A DNA stretch of 64,000 bases from NCBI RefSeq assembly GCF_040730185.1, contig NZ_CP160402.1, positions 7,130,001 to 7,194,000 of the forward strand, given 5' to 3'. A program made the translations under genes and the position numbers. This stretch comes from Streptomyces sp. Je 1-332. GTDB lineage: Bacteria > Actinomycetota > Actinomycetes > Streptomycetales > Streptomycetaceae. The notes below the pieces were generated by a model. It did not search any database and was not told the origin of the DNA. It saw only the letters and a list, made by a program, of their open reading frames with translations. Below, piece after piece: positions 16,396 through 24,528 of this stretch (position 1 is the stretch's first letter; the number at the start of each line of letters is the position of its first letter).

Positions 16396-16886
16396 GCGGC
16401 ACCGTCCGATGCTGGCTGCTTGCGGGATGAGGGCGGTGGGGTTGTACGCGGTGGTCGCGTGGGTGCGGAGGGGGAGGGCGGGGTGCTGCGTGTTCTTGCG
16501 TGGCCCGGGAGGGGTGTGCTGATGGGGCTCGCGGGGCGCCGTCCGATGCTTGCCGTGGGCGCTCGGCAGGAGTCGCTCGCGGTGGCGTAGGCGGGGAGGC
16601 GTGCGGGGTTGGTGGTCATGGGGTGCTGTCCGATGCTGGCTGAGTGTGGGCGCCGGGGGACGCTCGCAGTGGCGAAGGCGGGGAGGGGGCCGTCTGTCAG
16701 TTGCCTCGCGGGACCGGCGGTCGCGCGCGGTGGCGTAGGCGGGGAGGGGGCCGTCTGTCAGTTGCCTCGCGGGACCGGCGGTCGCGTGCGGTGGCGTAGG
16801 CGGGGAGGATGGCCGTCTGTCAGTTGCCTCGCAGGACCGGCGGTCGCGCGCGGTGGCGTAGGCAGGGAGGCGTGGGTTGTCGGGGG
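16396..16886. other. 491-bp non-coding stretch rich in degenerate repeats
   Basis: No convincing gene. The right part is a 61-62-bp minisatellite (see the entry at 16670-16870). In the left part GTCCGATGCT recurs at 16404, 16541 and 16628, and TGGCGTAGGCGGGGAGG at 16583, so it looks like older, decayed copies. Open frames on both strands are due to GC content and repeats and lack family resemblance. Confidence 0.75.
16670..16870. repeat. 61-bp minisatellite, 3.3 copies
   Basis: Units begin with TGGCGnAGGCGGGGAGG at 16670, 16731, 16792 and 16854 (the last partial). Copies one and two differ by two bases. Each contains GCCGTCTGTCAGTTGCCTCG. The array ends 16 bp before the stop codon of the minus-strand GT2 gene. 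Confidence 0.9.
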
Positions 16887-17690
16887 TCACGGGGTGTCGC
16901 CCGGCGTTCGGTGTGCTCGGGGAGTCGGGGCCTGCGCCAGGACCGCTCGCATGTCGCGCACCGCGTGCCACGTGCCCAGCCACGTTCCCGTGACCTTCGA
17001 CTTCCCGGCGCGCGGGAGATACGGCACGTCCCGCTCCTCGATCCGCCAGCCGGCGTCGGCCGCCCGTACGACCATCTGCAGCGGATATCCGCTGCGCCGG
17101 TCGGTCAGGCCGAGCCCGAGCAACTCCTCGCGCCGCGCCGCCCGCATCGGGCCCAGGTCGTGCAGACGTACGCCGGTACGCCGCCGCAGCATCCTCGCGA
17201 GCGCGAGATTGCCCGCGCGGGCATGCGGCGGCCAGGCCCCGCGTCCCTGCGGGCGCCGTCGTCCGACGACCAGATCGGCTCCCCCGTCGAGCACCCTGCG
17301 TACGAAAGGCTGCAGCAGCCCCGGATCGAGGGAGGCGTCGCAGTCGCAGAAGCACACGATCTCCGCGTCGGACGCCATGAGCCCCGCGTGACAGGCGGCT
17401 CCGAAGCCGCGCCGGTCCTCCCGTACGACGGTTGCCCCCAGCGCGCGGGCGATGTCCGGCGAACCGTCCAAGGAGCCGTTGTCGACGACGATGGCCCGCC
17501 AGCCCTCGGGAACACGTTCCAGGACCCACGGAAGCGCCGCGGCCTCGTCGAGGCACGGCAGCACGACGTCGACCCGGACCGCGAGGGGGTCGGGAGGCTC
17601 GGGTACGGGTGTGACGGATGAGGGTGCGACGGATGAGGGTGTGACGGGTACGTGGGGTCCAGCGGGGTCCGGCGAGGGGGAGGGGGTCAT
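16887..17690 (-). CDS. GT2-family glycosyltransferase (dolichyl-phosphate-mannose synthase-like)
   Basis: 267 residues, GT-A fold. Seen are VDVVLPCLDEAAALPWVL (nucleotide binding), VVDNGSLDGSPDIA, and an acidic DCDASLDPG that serves as the DXD-like metal site; the C-terminal RSGYPLQMVVRAADAGWRI is typical of polyprenyl-phosphate glycosyltransferases. No membrane helix is present, so it is soluble or peripheral. The Thr/Pro/Ser-rich first 40 residues come from a short repeat (TPSSVAPSSVTP). AGGGTGAG precedes the ATG. It is upstream of the DUF2064 and methyltransferase genes but separated from them by the repeat region. Confidence 0.86.
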   Translation of the reverse strand: MTPSPSPDPAGPHVPVTPSSVAPSSVTPVPEPPDPLAVRVDVVLPCLDEAAALPWVLERVPEGWRAIVVDNGSLDGSPDIARALGATVVREDRRGFGAACHAGLMASDAEIVCFCDCDASLDPGLLQPFVRRVLDGGADLVVGRRRPQGRGAWPPHARAGNLALARMLRRRTGVRLHDLGPMRAARREELLGLGLTDRRSGYPLQMVVRAADAGWRIEERDVPYLPRAGKSKVTGTWLGTWHAVRDMRAVLAQAPTPRAHRTPGDTP

Positions 17691-17814
17691 GTGGCTCACC
17701 CTATGGATCTGAACCGGACATATGGGACTTGAGGTCCTTACGAAACAGGGACGTCGGCAACCGGGAGCAGCTCTGACCGGCGGGATACCCCGCGGCAGGT
17801 GCGAGGCTTGCCGT

Positions 17815-18687
17815 ATGCAGCCACCACCGCAGGACCACCCGCCCGCCAGGTCCGCCGGGTCCGCCGCGCTCGGCACGCTCCGGGTGCTCGTCGTGGACGA
17901 CGACCCGACCGTCGCCGAGGTCGTCGCGGGCTACCTGGAGCGCGGCGGCTACACGGTCGACCGCGCCGAGGACGGCCCCGGCGCGCTGGAGCGAGCCGGG
18001 GTGTTCCGGCCCGACCTCGTCGTCCTCGATCTGATGCTGCCCGGCATGGACGGCCTGGAGGTCTGCCGCCGTCTGCGCGCCAAAGGCCCGGTGCCCGTCA
18101 TCATGCTCACCGCACGTGGCGATGAGGACGACCGGATCCTGGGCCTCGAGGTCGGGGCCGACGACTACGTCACCAAGCCGTTCAGCCCACGCGAGCTGGT
18201 CCTGAGGGTGGAGTCGGTACTGCGGCGCAGCCACGCCCCGCGCGCCCCCGAGGGTGTTCCCACGCTGGAGGCCGCGGGTCTGTGGGTGGACCCTGCGGCA
18301 CGTCGCGCGACCAAGGGTGGGGTCGAACTCGCCCTCACCCTCCGGGAGTTCGATCTCCTCACCTTCCTTCTGCGCCACCCCGGGCAGGCGTTCGCACGCG
18401 AGGAGCTGATGCGGGAGGTGTGGGGCTGGGAGTTCGGTGACCTCTCCACGGTCACGGTCCATGTCCGCAGGCTGCGCGGCAAGGTCGAGGACGACCCGGC
18501 GAGGCCGCGGCTCATCCAGACGGTGTGGGGTATGGGATACCGGCTGGACGTGCCGGACGCGGCGGCTCCGCGCGGCCCGCATGGTGCCGCCGGACCCGCC
18601 GCCGCTCACGGTCGGACTGCGCCTCGCAGGACCCGCGACGTCCGTGCCCCCCAGAGCGACCGCGTACCGCCCCGAGCCGAAGGCTGA
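17815..18687 (+). CDS. OmpR-family response regulator
   Basis: 290 residues. The receiver domain has acidic DDDP near residue 26, the phosphoacceptor Asp at about residue 72 in VVLDLMLPGMDG, Thr in MLTARGDEDD and Lys in DDYVTKPFSPREL. A winged-helix DNA-binding domain follows (LTLREFDLLTFLLRHPGQAF; TVTVHVRRLRGKVE; TVWGMGYRLD). A 45-residue Pro/Arg/Ala-rich tail after the winged helix is unusual. GCGAGG precedes the ATG. It is divergent from the GT2 gene and lies 5 bp upstream of its sensor kinase, so it may control the glycosylation genes. Confidence 0.93.
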   Translation: MQPPPQDHPPARSAGSAALGTLRVLVVDDDPTVAEVVAGYLERGGYTVDRAEDGPGALERAGVFRPDLVVLDLMLPGMDGLEVCRRLRAKGPVPVIMLTARGDEDDRILGLEVGADDYVTKPFSPRELVLRVESVLRRSHAPRAPEGVPTLEAAGLWVDPAARRATKGGVELALTLREFDLLTFLLRHPGQAFAREELMREVWGWEFGDLSTVTVHVRRLRGKVEDDPARPRLIQTVWGMGYRLDVPDAAAPRGPHGAAGPAAAHGRTAPRRTRDVRAPQSDRVPPRAEG

Positions 18688-18692
18688 ACCCC

Positions 18693-19805
18693 ATGCAGGA
18701 CATCCTCCTCATCGCCCTGTTCGCCTTCCTGGGCGCCGCGAGTGCCGGGCTGCTGGGAGCCGTGACCCTGCGCCTGCTGCGGCACCGCTCCCTCGTGGTG
18801 GCGATGACCGTCGTGGCGGCCGTCGCGGTGCTCGCGATGCTGGCCGGGACGCTCGCGGTGGCCTGGGAGATGTTCCTGTCGCCGCACGACCTGACCGTGG
18901 TCACCATCGTCGTGGCGATGGCCGCCGTGGTCTCGCTCGCCACCGCGCTGCTTCTCGGCCGCTGGGTGGTCGCCCGCAGCAAGGCGCTGACCCTGGCGGC
19001 CCGTTCCTTCGGTGACGGGGGCAGCTTCGCAGCGCCGCCCGAACCCGTGAGCGCGGAACTTGCCGCACTCACCCGGGAGTTGGAGTCGACCAGTGCGAAA
19101 CTCGCGGAGTCCAGGGAGCGGGAGCAGGCCCTGGAACGTTCCCGGCGTGAACTGGTCGCCTGGATCTCGCACGACCTGCGCACCCCGCTGGCCGGGCTGC
19201 GGGCCATGTCCGAGGCGCTGGAGGACGGCGTCGCCGCGGAACCGGACCGCTATCTGCGCCAGATCCGTACCGAGGTCGAACGTCTCAACTCCATGGTCGG
19301 AGACCTCTTCGAGCTCTCCCGCATCCACGCGGGCGCGCTGGCGCTCTCGCCCTCCCGCATCTCGGTCTACGACCTCGTGGGCGACGCGCTCGCGGGCGTC
19401 GACCCGCTCGCCCGCGAGCACCGGGTGCGTCTCGTCGGTGACAGCGTCGAAGCCGTGCCGGTGGAGGTCGACAGCAAGGAGATGAGCCGGGTCCTGGGCA
19501 ATCTCCTGATCAACGCGATCCGCCGTACGCCGGCCGACGGGACGGTGGCGGTGGCCGCGGAGCGTTCGCCGGACGGCGTGGTCCTGTCCGTGACCGACGG
19601 CTGCGGCGGCATCCCCGAGGAGGACCTGTCCCGCGTCTTCGACACCGGCTGGCGCGGCAGCCAGTCCCGCACACCCCCGGCGGGCGCGGGGCTCGGCCTC
19701 GCGATCGTGCGCGGCATCGTCGAGGCCCACCAGGGCCGCGCGGCCGTACACAACGTGGCGGGCGGCTGCCGCTTCGAGGTGACACTCCCGACGACGCCGG
19801 CGTAA
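18693..19805 (+). CDS. Sensor histidine kinase
   Basis: 370 residues. Two to three hydrophobic N-terminal segments (about 4-26, 31-53, 64-89) give a short membrane anchor with little extracellular part, followed by a short coiled-coil-like linker. The HisKA box is AWISHDLRTPLAGL with the phosphorylated His at about residue 160. ATP-binding boxes are LGNLLINAIRRTP (N box), VTDGCGGIPEEDL (G1) and GAGLGLAIVRGIVEAHQG (G2). It forms an operon with the response regulator. The missing sensor loop suggests it senses a membrane signal. Confidence 0.93.
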   Translation: MQDILLIALFAFLGAASAGLLGAVTLRLLRHRSLVVAMTVVAAVAVLAMLAGTLAVAWEMFLSPHDLTVVTIVVAMAAVVSLATALLLGRWVVARSKALTLAARSFGDGGSFAAPPEPVSAELAALTRELESTSAKLAESREREQALERSRRELVAWISHDLRTPLAGLRAMSEALEDGVAAEPDRYLRQIRTEVERLNSMVGDLFELSRIHAGALALSPSRISVYDLVGDALAGVDPLAREHRVRLVGDSVEAVPVEVDSKEMSRVLGNLLINAIRRTPADGTVAVAAERSPDGVVLSVTDGCGGIPEEDLSRVFDTGWRGSQSRTPPAGAGLGLAIVRGIVEAHQGRAAVHNVAGGCRFEVTLPTTPA

Positions 19806-20385
19806 CCGCCCGCCCCCGGCTTCGCGACCGCCGCCAAGCGCGCGGCAACCACCGGGGCACCCTCGCGCCCTGGGTACGGCCGCCGCGCCGACGACCCCGC
19901 AACGGCGGCGCCCGCCACTCCCCGGCAACGGACCTCCGGCTTTTCGGCCCCCGCGAGAACGAGGGCATCCGCCGGCCCCGGCACCGGCGTCGATCGCCGC
20001 TCCCCGACAGGGGCCCGAAGCCCCCCGGGCCGCAGGCCCTGGACCGCCACTACGGCGCCGCCGAGCACGGGGCAGCCAGCCCCGAGGCGGCAGCCACCGG
20101 AGCGAGACCCTGGTCGCCCCCGCGAGAACGGGGCATCCGCCGGCCCCGGCACCGGCGTCGATCGCCGCTCCCCGACAGGGGCCCGAAGCTCCCCCCGGGC
20201 CGCAGGCCCTGGACCGCCACGACCGCGCCGCCGAGCACGGGGCAGCCAGCCCCGAGGCGGCAGCCGCCGCCGGAGTGAGACCCTGGTCGCCCCCGCGAGC
20301 GGTAGCCGCACGGCACCCGCGGCAGCGGTAGCCGCACGCCCCCGGTAGCGGAAGGCGGTCGGCTGCTGCCGAGGTGAGCCCTCAG
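19806..20385. other. 580-bp non-coding stretch with long direct repeats
   Basis: No gene is supportable. The middle holds two copies of a 168-bp repeat (next entry). The right end (20295-20355) has short copies of GCGGTAGCCGCAC. The convergent arrangement (kinase end, epimerase end) means a terminator is expected, but no stem with a U-tract stands out; GC-rich hairpins inside the repeats could serve. Confidence 0.75.
19963..20298. repeat. 168-bp direct repeat, two copies
   Basis: Copy one begins GGGCATCCGCCGGCCCCGGC at 19963 and copy two with the same bases at 20131. They share long blocks such as GCGTCGATCGCCGCTCCCCG, GGGCCGCAGGCCCTGGACCG and GAGCACGGGGCAGCCAGCCC, with a few substitutions and small indels. 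The flank CCCCCGCGAG occurs before copy one, at the junction and after copy two, so the true ends may lie a few bases off. Confidence 0.88.
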
Positions 20386-21435
20386 TTACCCCCGCAGCGG
20401 TGCCTTCGCGAACGTCGTCATGCCCTCCGTGAAGGCGACCCCCGGCCGCCATCCCAGGTCCGACCGCAGCCGTTTCGAGTCCGCCGTGACGTGGCGGACG
20501 TCCCCGAGGCGGTACTCGCCCGTCACCTCCGGAGCCGGGCCGCCGAAAGCCCGCGCCAGTTCGCGGGCCATCTCCCCGACCGTGTGCGGTTCCCCGCTGC
20601 CGGTGTTGTACGCCGTGAACGCCCCCGCTCCCCGCTCACGCACCGCCTCCAGCGCCATCGCATTCGCCGCCGCCACATCCCGTACGTGGACGAAGTCCCG
20701 CCGCTGGAGGCCGTCTTCGAAGACCTGGGGTGCCTCTCCCCGCTCCAGCGACGAACGGAAGAACGAGGCCACACCGGCGTACGGGGTGTCGCGGGGCATG
20801 CCGGGGCCGTACACGTTGTGGTAGCGCAAGGACACCGCGCGGCCGCCGGTCGCCCGCGCCCACGCGGCGGCCAGATGCTCCTGCGCCAACTTGGTCGCCG
20901 CGTACACGTTGCGCGGATCGGTCGGCGCGTCCTCGCCCACGAGGCCGGGCCGCAACTCCGCCCCGCAGTCCGGGCAGAGCGGTTCGAAGCGCCCGGCGTC
21001 CAGATCCGCCGCCGCGCGCGGACCGGGCCGGACCACCCCGTGCCGCGCGCACTCGTACCGCCCCTCCCCGTACACCACCATCGACCCGGCGAGCACAAGG
21101 TCACGTACCGCCGTCTCGGCCATCGCGGCGAGCAGGACGGCCGTGCCCAGGTCATTGCAGCCGACGTACTCGGGCGCGTCGGCGAACTCCTTGCCGAGCC
21201 CCACCATCGCCGCCTGATGGCAGACCGCGTCCACCCCGCGCAGCGCGTCCCGCACGGCGTCACGGTCCCGGACATCGGCGACGGTCCACCGCTGTCCCTC
21301 GGGCGGGCGCGGCGGACCGGCGTGGGCGGAGGGCAGCAGGGCGTCGTACACCACCACTTCGTGCCCGCGTCCGATGAGGGCTTCGACCACGTGCGATCCG
21401 ATGAACCCGGCGCCGCCGGTGACAAGTACGCGCAT
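20386..21435 (-). CDS. NAD-dependent epimerase/dehydratase with a Cys-rich insertion
   Basis: 349 residues, extended SDR. It begins with the Rossmann motif VTGGAGFIGSHVVEAL, and has the catalytic SMVVYGEG strand and YAATK. Between them is an insertion containing ECARH and, about 30 residues later, CPDCG, a CxxH/CxxC set that could bind one zinc. Such enzymes act on NDP-sugars (4-epimerisation or dehydration). Context with two glycosyltransferases and a methyltransferase supports a nucleotide-sugar role. It is convergent with the sensor kinase across the repeat region. Confidence 0.85.
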   Translation of the reverse strand: MRVLVTGGAGFIGSHVVEALIGRGHEVVVYDALLPSAHAGPPRPPEGQRWTVADVRDRDAVRDALRGVDAVCHQAAMVGLGKEFADAPEYVGCNDLGTAVLLAAMAETAVRDLVLAGSMVVYGEGRYECARHGVVRPGPRAAADLDAGRFEPLCPDCGAELRPGLVGEDAPTDPRNVYAATKLAQEHLAAAWARATGGRAVSLRYHNVYGPGMPRDTPYAGVASFFRSSLERGEAPQVFEDGLQRRDFVHVRDVAAANAMALEAVRERGAGAFTAYNTGSGEPHTVGEMARELARAFGGPAPEVTGEYRLGDVRHVTADSKRLRSDLGWRPGVAFTEGMTTFAKAPLRG

Positions 21436-21486
21436 ACGGCCACGCTAGGCGCGCCGAGCAGCAGTGAGGGCCACCGACGGGGCTTC

Positions 21487-21567
21487 GTCACGGGTCCGTA
21501 AGATCACGGGCCCGTAAGGCCACGGGTCCGTGAGGTCACGGGTCCGTAAGGTCCACCGGTCCGTGCC
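21487..21567. repeat. 16-bp tandem repeat (5 units) at the carboxyltransferase 3' end
   Basis: Units GTCACGGGTCCGTAAG (21487), ATCACGGGCCCGTAAG (21503), GCCACGGGTCCGTGAG (21519), GTCACGGGTCCGTAAG (21535) and a diverged 17-bp unit (21551). The stop codon of the minus-strand gene (TCA at 21504) lies in unit two, and the array encodes its last 20 or so residues. Confidence 0.9.
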
Positions 21568-23000
21568 GTCACGATTCCACGCGCCACGCCCAGTTCCACC
21601 AGATCCTGCGGGCGCAGACGCAGCTGCTCCGCCGTCGTCCGGGTCTCCTCCCTCCCGCGCTTGAGGATCGCGGTGGCGAGCTCCGGGGCGATCACCGAGA
21701 AGTAACTGTCCGGCGTGGCCCAGAGGTTGTCCGGTGACGCGAGCGCGAGCGCGCCGCCGGAGCCGCCCTCGCCGATGACCAGCGATGTGACCGGCACCTG
21801 CGCGGCGGCGACGGCGGCGAACAGATCGGCGATCGCCGCGCCCGCACCCGCACGCTCGGCCACCGCGTCGTTCGCGGCACCCGGGGTGTCGATGAGCGTG
21901 AGGACGGGAATGCCGAGCCGCCCCGCGAGCCGGACGAGCCGCGCCGCGGTGCGGTACCCCGCGGGCGTCGTCGCCGTCCCGCACTGCGCCGCGTAGGCAA
22001 CCGTCCGGCCCGCACGCCGCCCGAACCCGCACAGCATCCCCGGGTCCGCGCCCCCGCACCGGTCGCCGCGCAGCGGGGCCCGCTCGGCGAAGTAGGCGTC
22101 CAAGTAGGCGGTGGCGCGAGGGCGGTCCGGGTCGCGGGCACGGCTCACGGCTTCCCAGCCGGTGGCCGGCAGGTCGGAACGGCCGAGCGCACCGGGAGGT
22201 TCGGCGGCGGCGGGCGTGGACGCCCCCGCAGGAACGTGGCCGCCGCCGGGAGCGGACAGCAGGCCGAGACGCAGTACGAGCGCCTCGCGCAGCTCCTCGT
22301 GGCGTACGACGTCATCGATCGCACCCGCCGCCAGTTGCCCCTCGGCGGTGTACGCGGCCGGGTCGGTGTCCGCCGGGCGTACCCGGGACCCGGCGAAGCC
22401 GACCTGGCTGCCCGGCAGGGCGAGGACGAGGTCGGCTCCCGCGCCCAGGGTGGCCCATCCGCCGCCCGTGGTCGGATCGCGCAGGACGGCGATGCGGGCC
22501 AGGCCCGCCGCGCCCGTGAGCTCGGACTGCTTTGCCACGCGCTGGAGTTGGACCAGGGCGCGCATACCCTCCTGCATGCGGCTGCCCCCCGTGGCGATCA
22601 GCGAGACGACGGGCAGCCGGTGGTCCCGGGCATGGCGGTGCGCGGCTTCCAGGCGGTCACCCGTGCGCTCGCCGAGGGAGCCGCCCATAAAACCGAACTC
22701 GAAGGAGATGACCACCGCTCTGGTGCCGCCGAGGGTGGCGGTGCCGCAGACCACCGACTCCCGTTCGCCGGTACGTTCTTCGGCGCGGGCACGGGCTTCC
22801 GTGTACCCAGGCCAGGCGAGCGGGCCGTCCGGACGGGAGTCCGCGACCTCGAACTCGGCGTCACATGCGTCCAGTTCACGGAAACTGTCCTGGTCGGCCA
22901 CGGCAGTGATGGCCGCGCGAGCGCCCAGGCGCCGGATCGTCCCGTCAGGCGTCGGCTCAGGCGTCGGCTCAGGCGTCGGCTCAGGCATCGGCTCAAGCAT
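21504..23000 (-). CDS. Fused beta/alpha acyl-CoA carboxyltransferase
   Basis: 498 residues containing two crotonase-fold halves: a beta-like half (FEFGFMGGSLGERTGDR; ATGGSRMQEGMRALVQ) and an alpha-like half (LRLAGRLGIPVLTLIDTPGA read in parts; IGEGGSGGALALA). The AccD zinc ribbon is absent, which resembles the malonate decarboxylase subunits MdcD/MdcE. The gene starts 8 bp inside matB and is translationally coupled to it. Next to MatB and a MatC-like carrier it could decarboxylate malonyl-CoA or transfer its carboxyl group; this is inference. The N-terminus has a PEPT repeat, and the C-terminus is encoded by a 16-bp repeat. ATG 22988 is an alternative start. Confidence 0.8.
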   Translation of the reverse strand: MLEPMPEPTPEPTPEPTPDGTIRRLGARAAITAVADQDSFRELDACDAEFEVADSRPDGPLAWPGYTEARARAEERTGERESVVCGTATLGGTRAVVISFEFGFMGGSLGERTGDRLEAAHRHARDHRLPVVSLIATGGSRMQEGMRALVQLQRVAKQSELTGAAGLARIAVLRDPTTGGGWATLGAGADLVLALPGSQVGFAGSRVRPADTDPAAYTAEGQLAAGAIDDVVRHEELREALVLRLGLLSAPGGGHVPAGASTPAAAEPPGALGRSDLPATGWEAVSRARDPDRPRATAYLDAYFAERAPLRGDRCGGADPGMLCGFGRRAGRTVAYAAQCGTATTPAGYRTAARLVRLAGRLGIPVLTLIDTPGAANDAVAERAGAGAAIADLFAAVAAAQVPVTSLVIGEGGSGGALALASPDNLWATPDSYFSVIAPELATAILKRGREETRTTAEQLRLRPQDLVELGVARGIVTARTGGPYGPVTSRTRGLTGP

Positions 23001-24474
23001 GCAGAGACCGCTTCATGATCTTCCCCATGTCGTTGCGGGGGAGTTCCGCCAGATAGCGAACGGCCCGGGGCCGCTTGTGCGGGGCGAGCTGGGTAGCCAC
23101 ATGGTCCGCCAAGTCGCCTTGCAGCGGCGGCTGTTCAGGGTCCGTCGGCACGATCCAGGCGACGATGCGCTCACCCAGGTCGTCGTCGGGCTCCCCGGTC
23201 ACGGCGGCCTCCCGTACGCCCGGGTGCTCAAGCAGGGCGTTCTCGATCTCGCCCGCGCCGATCTTGTATCCGCCGCTCTTGATGAGGTCGGTGGCCTTGC
23301 GGCCGACGATGCGCACATAGCCGTCGTCGTCGCGCACCGCCATGTCCCCGGTGCGGAACCAGCCGTCGGCGGTGAAGGCGGCGGCCGTGGCGTCGGGCCG
23401 GTTCAGGTACTCGGTGAACAGATTAGGGCCGCGCACCTCGATCTCACCGACCTCCCGCGGGTCGGCGGTCTCGGCGCCCGTCTCGTCCACGAGGCGCAGC
23501 TCGACGCCGCTCAGCGGCACCCCGACCGTTCCCGCGCGCGGTTCGCCGTCGGCCCGCACGCTCGTGTTCATGAGGGTCTCCGTCATGCCGTACCGCTCGA
23601 TCACCCGGCGCCCGGTGGCCGACGCGATCCGCTCGTGGTCGTGGACGGGCAGCGCGGCGGACCCGGAGACCAGGATCCGGGCGCCGGACAGGGCCTTGGC
23701 GAGGCCCGGGTCGTCGGGCAGCGCCTCCGCGATGCGGTGGTACATGGTGGGCACGCCGAACAACATCGTCGCCCCGTGGGCCAGTTCGTGCTTCACGCCC
23801 TCGATGGAGAACCGGCCCAGATGCCGTACCGAACCGCCCCGGCGCAGCGGCCCGAGGATGCCGAGGATCAGCCCGTGCACATGGAACAGGGGAAGCCCGT
23901 GCACCAGCACGTCGTCGGACGTCCACTGCCAGGCGTCCTCAAGGGCGTCCAGAGTGGTGGCGAGGGCCCGGCGGGGCAGCACCGCACCCTTGGGCGGCCC
24001 GGTGGTGCCCGAGGTGTAGACGATCAGGGCGGGTGACTCGGGGTCGGGCTCGGCCCAGGCTCCCTCCGAGGTCCTGCCGGTGCCGGTGAGGGTGACATCC
24101 GTACGCTCCAACGCCGCCAGCGCTGCGGGCAGTTCGTCTCCCGGTGCCGCGAGCACCACCGACGGCGCGCTGTCCGTCACGATGTGGCGCAGCTCGCGCT
24201 CCCCGGTCTTCGGGTTCAGCGGCACGACGGGAACCCCGGCAAGCAGCGCGGCCACCGCGCCGACGGCGGTCTCCAGGGTCGGCGTCGCCCACAGCGCGAC
24301 CCGGCGCGCCGAGCCGATCGAGGCGGTTAGGGACCCCGCGGCGGCGGCGAGTTCGGCGTACGTCAGCGAGCGCTCGCCGAAGCGGAGGGCGGGGAGGCCG
24401 GGGGCCGCGACAAGGGCCGGGAAGAGGGGCGGATGGGGGGAGCTCACGCTGAGTATCTCCTTGGTAGTGGTCAC
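22993..24474 (-). CDS. matB: Malonyl-CoA synthetase (MatB-type acyl-CoA ligase)
   Basis: 493 residues of the AMP-forming acyl-CoA synthetase family. Motifs: YTSGTTGPPKGAV (P-loop), LFHVHGLILGILGPLRRGG, RYGMTETLMNTSVRADGEP, GWFRTGDMA and the C-terminal catalytic Lys in GKIMKRSL. Long blocks agree with my recollection of the S. coelicolor MatB sequence, so malonate (or methylmalonate) plus CoA and ATP to the acyl-CoA is the likely reaction. It supplies extender units or feeds catabolism. It sits between the carrier gene (54-bp gap) and the carboxyltransferase (8-bp overlap). Confidence 0.9.
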   Translation of the reverse strand: MTTTKEILSVSSPHPPLFPALVAAPGLPALRFGERSLTYAELAAAAGSLTASIGSARRVALWATPTLETAVGAVAALLAGVPVVPLNPKTGERELRHIVTDSAPSVVLAAPGDELPAALAALERTDVTLTGTGRTSEGAWAEPDPESPALIVYTSGTTGPPKGAVLPRRALATTLDALEDAWQWTSDDVLVHGLPLFHVHGLILGILGPLRRGGSVRHLGRFSIEGVKHELAHGATMLFGVPTMYHRIAEALPDDPGLAKALSGARILVSGSAALPVHDHERIASATGRRVIERYGMTETLMNTSVRADGEPRAGTVGVPLSGVELRLVDETGAETADPREVGEIEVRGPNLFTEYLNRPDATAAAFTADGWFRTGDMAVRDDDGYVRIVGRKATDLIKSGGYKIGAGEIENALLEHPGVREAAVTGEPDDDLGERIVAWIVPTDPEQPPLQGDLADHVATQLAPHKRPRAVRYLAELPRNDMGKIMKRSLHA

Positions 24475-24528
24475 GGACCGTTGTCCTGCGCTGGTTCTCT
24501 TGGGCTGGTCCCCTTGTGCTGGTTCGTC

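Noticed and set aside
16396-16886. Coding potential across the minisatellite
   Set aside because: The open frames arise from repeats with high GC and no stops. No ribosome site or conserved domain is present.
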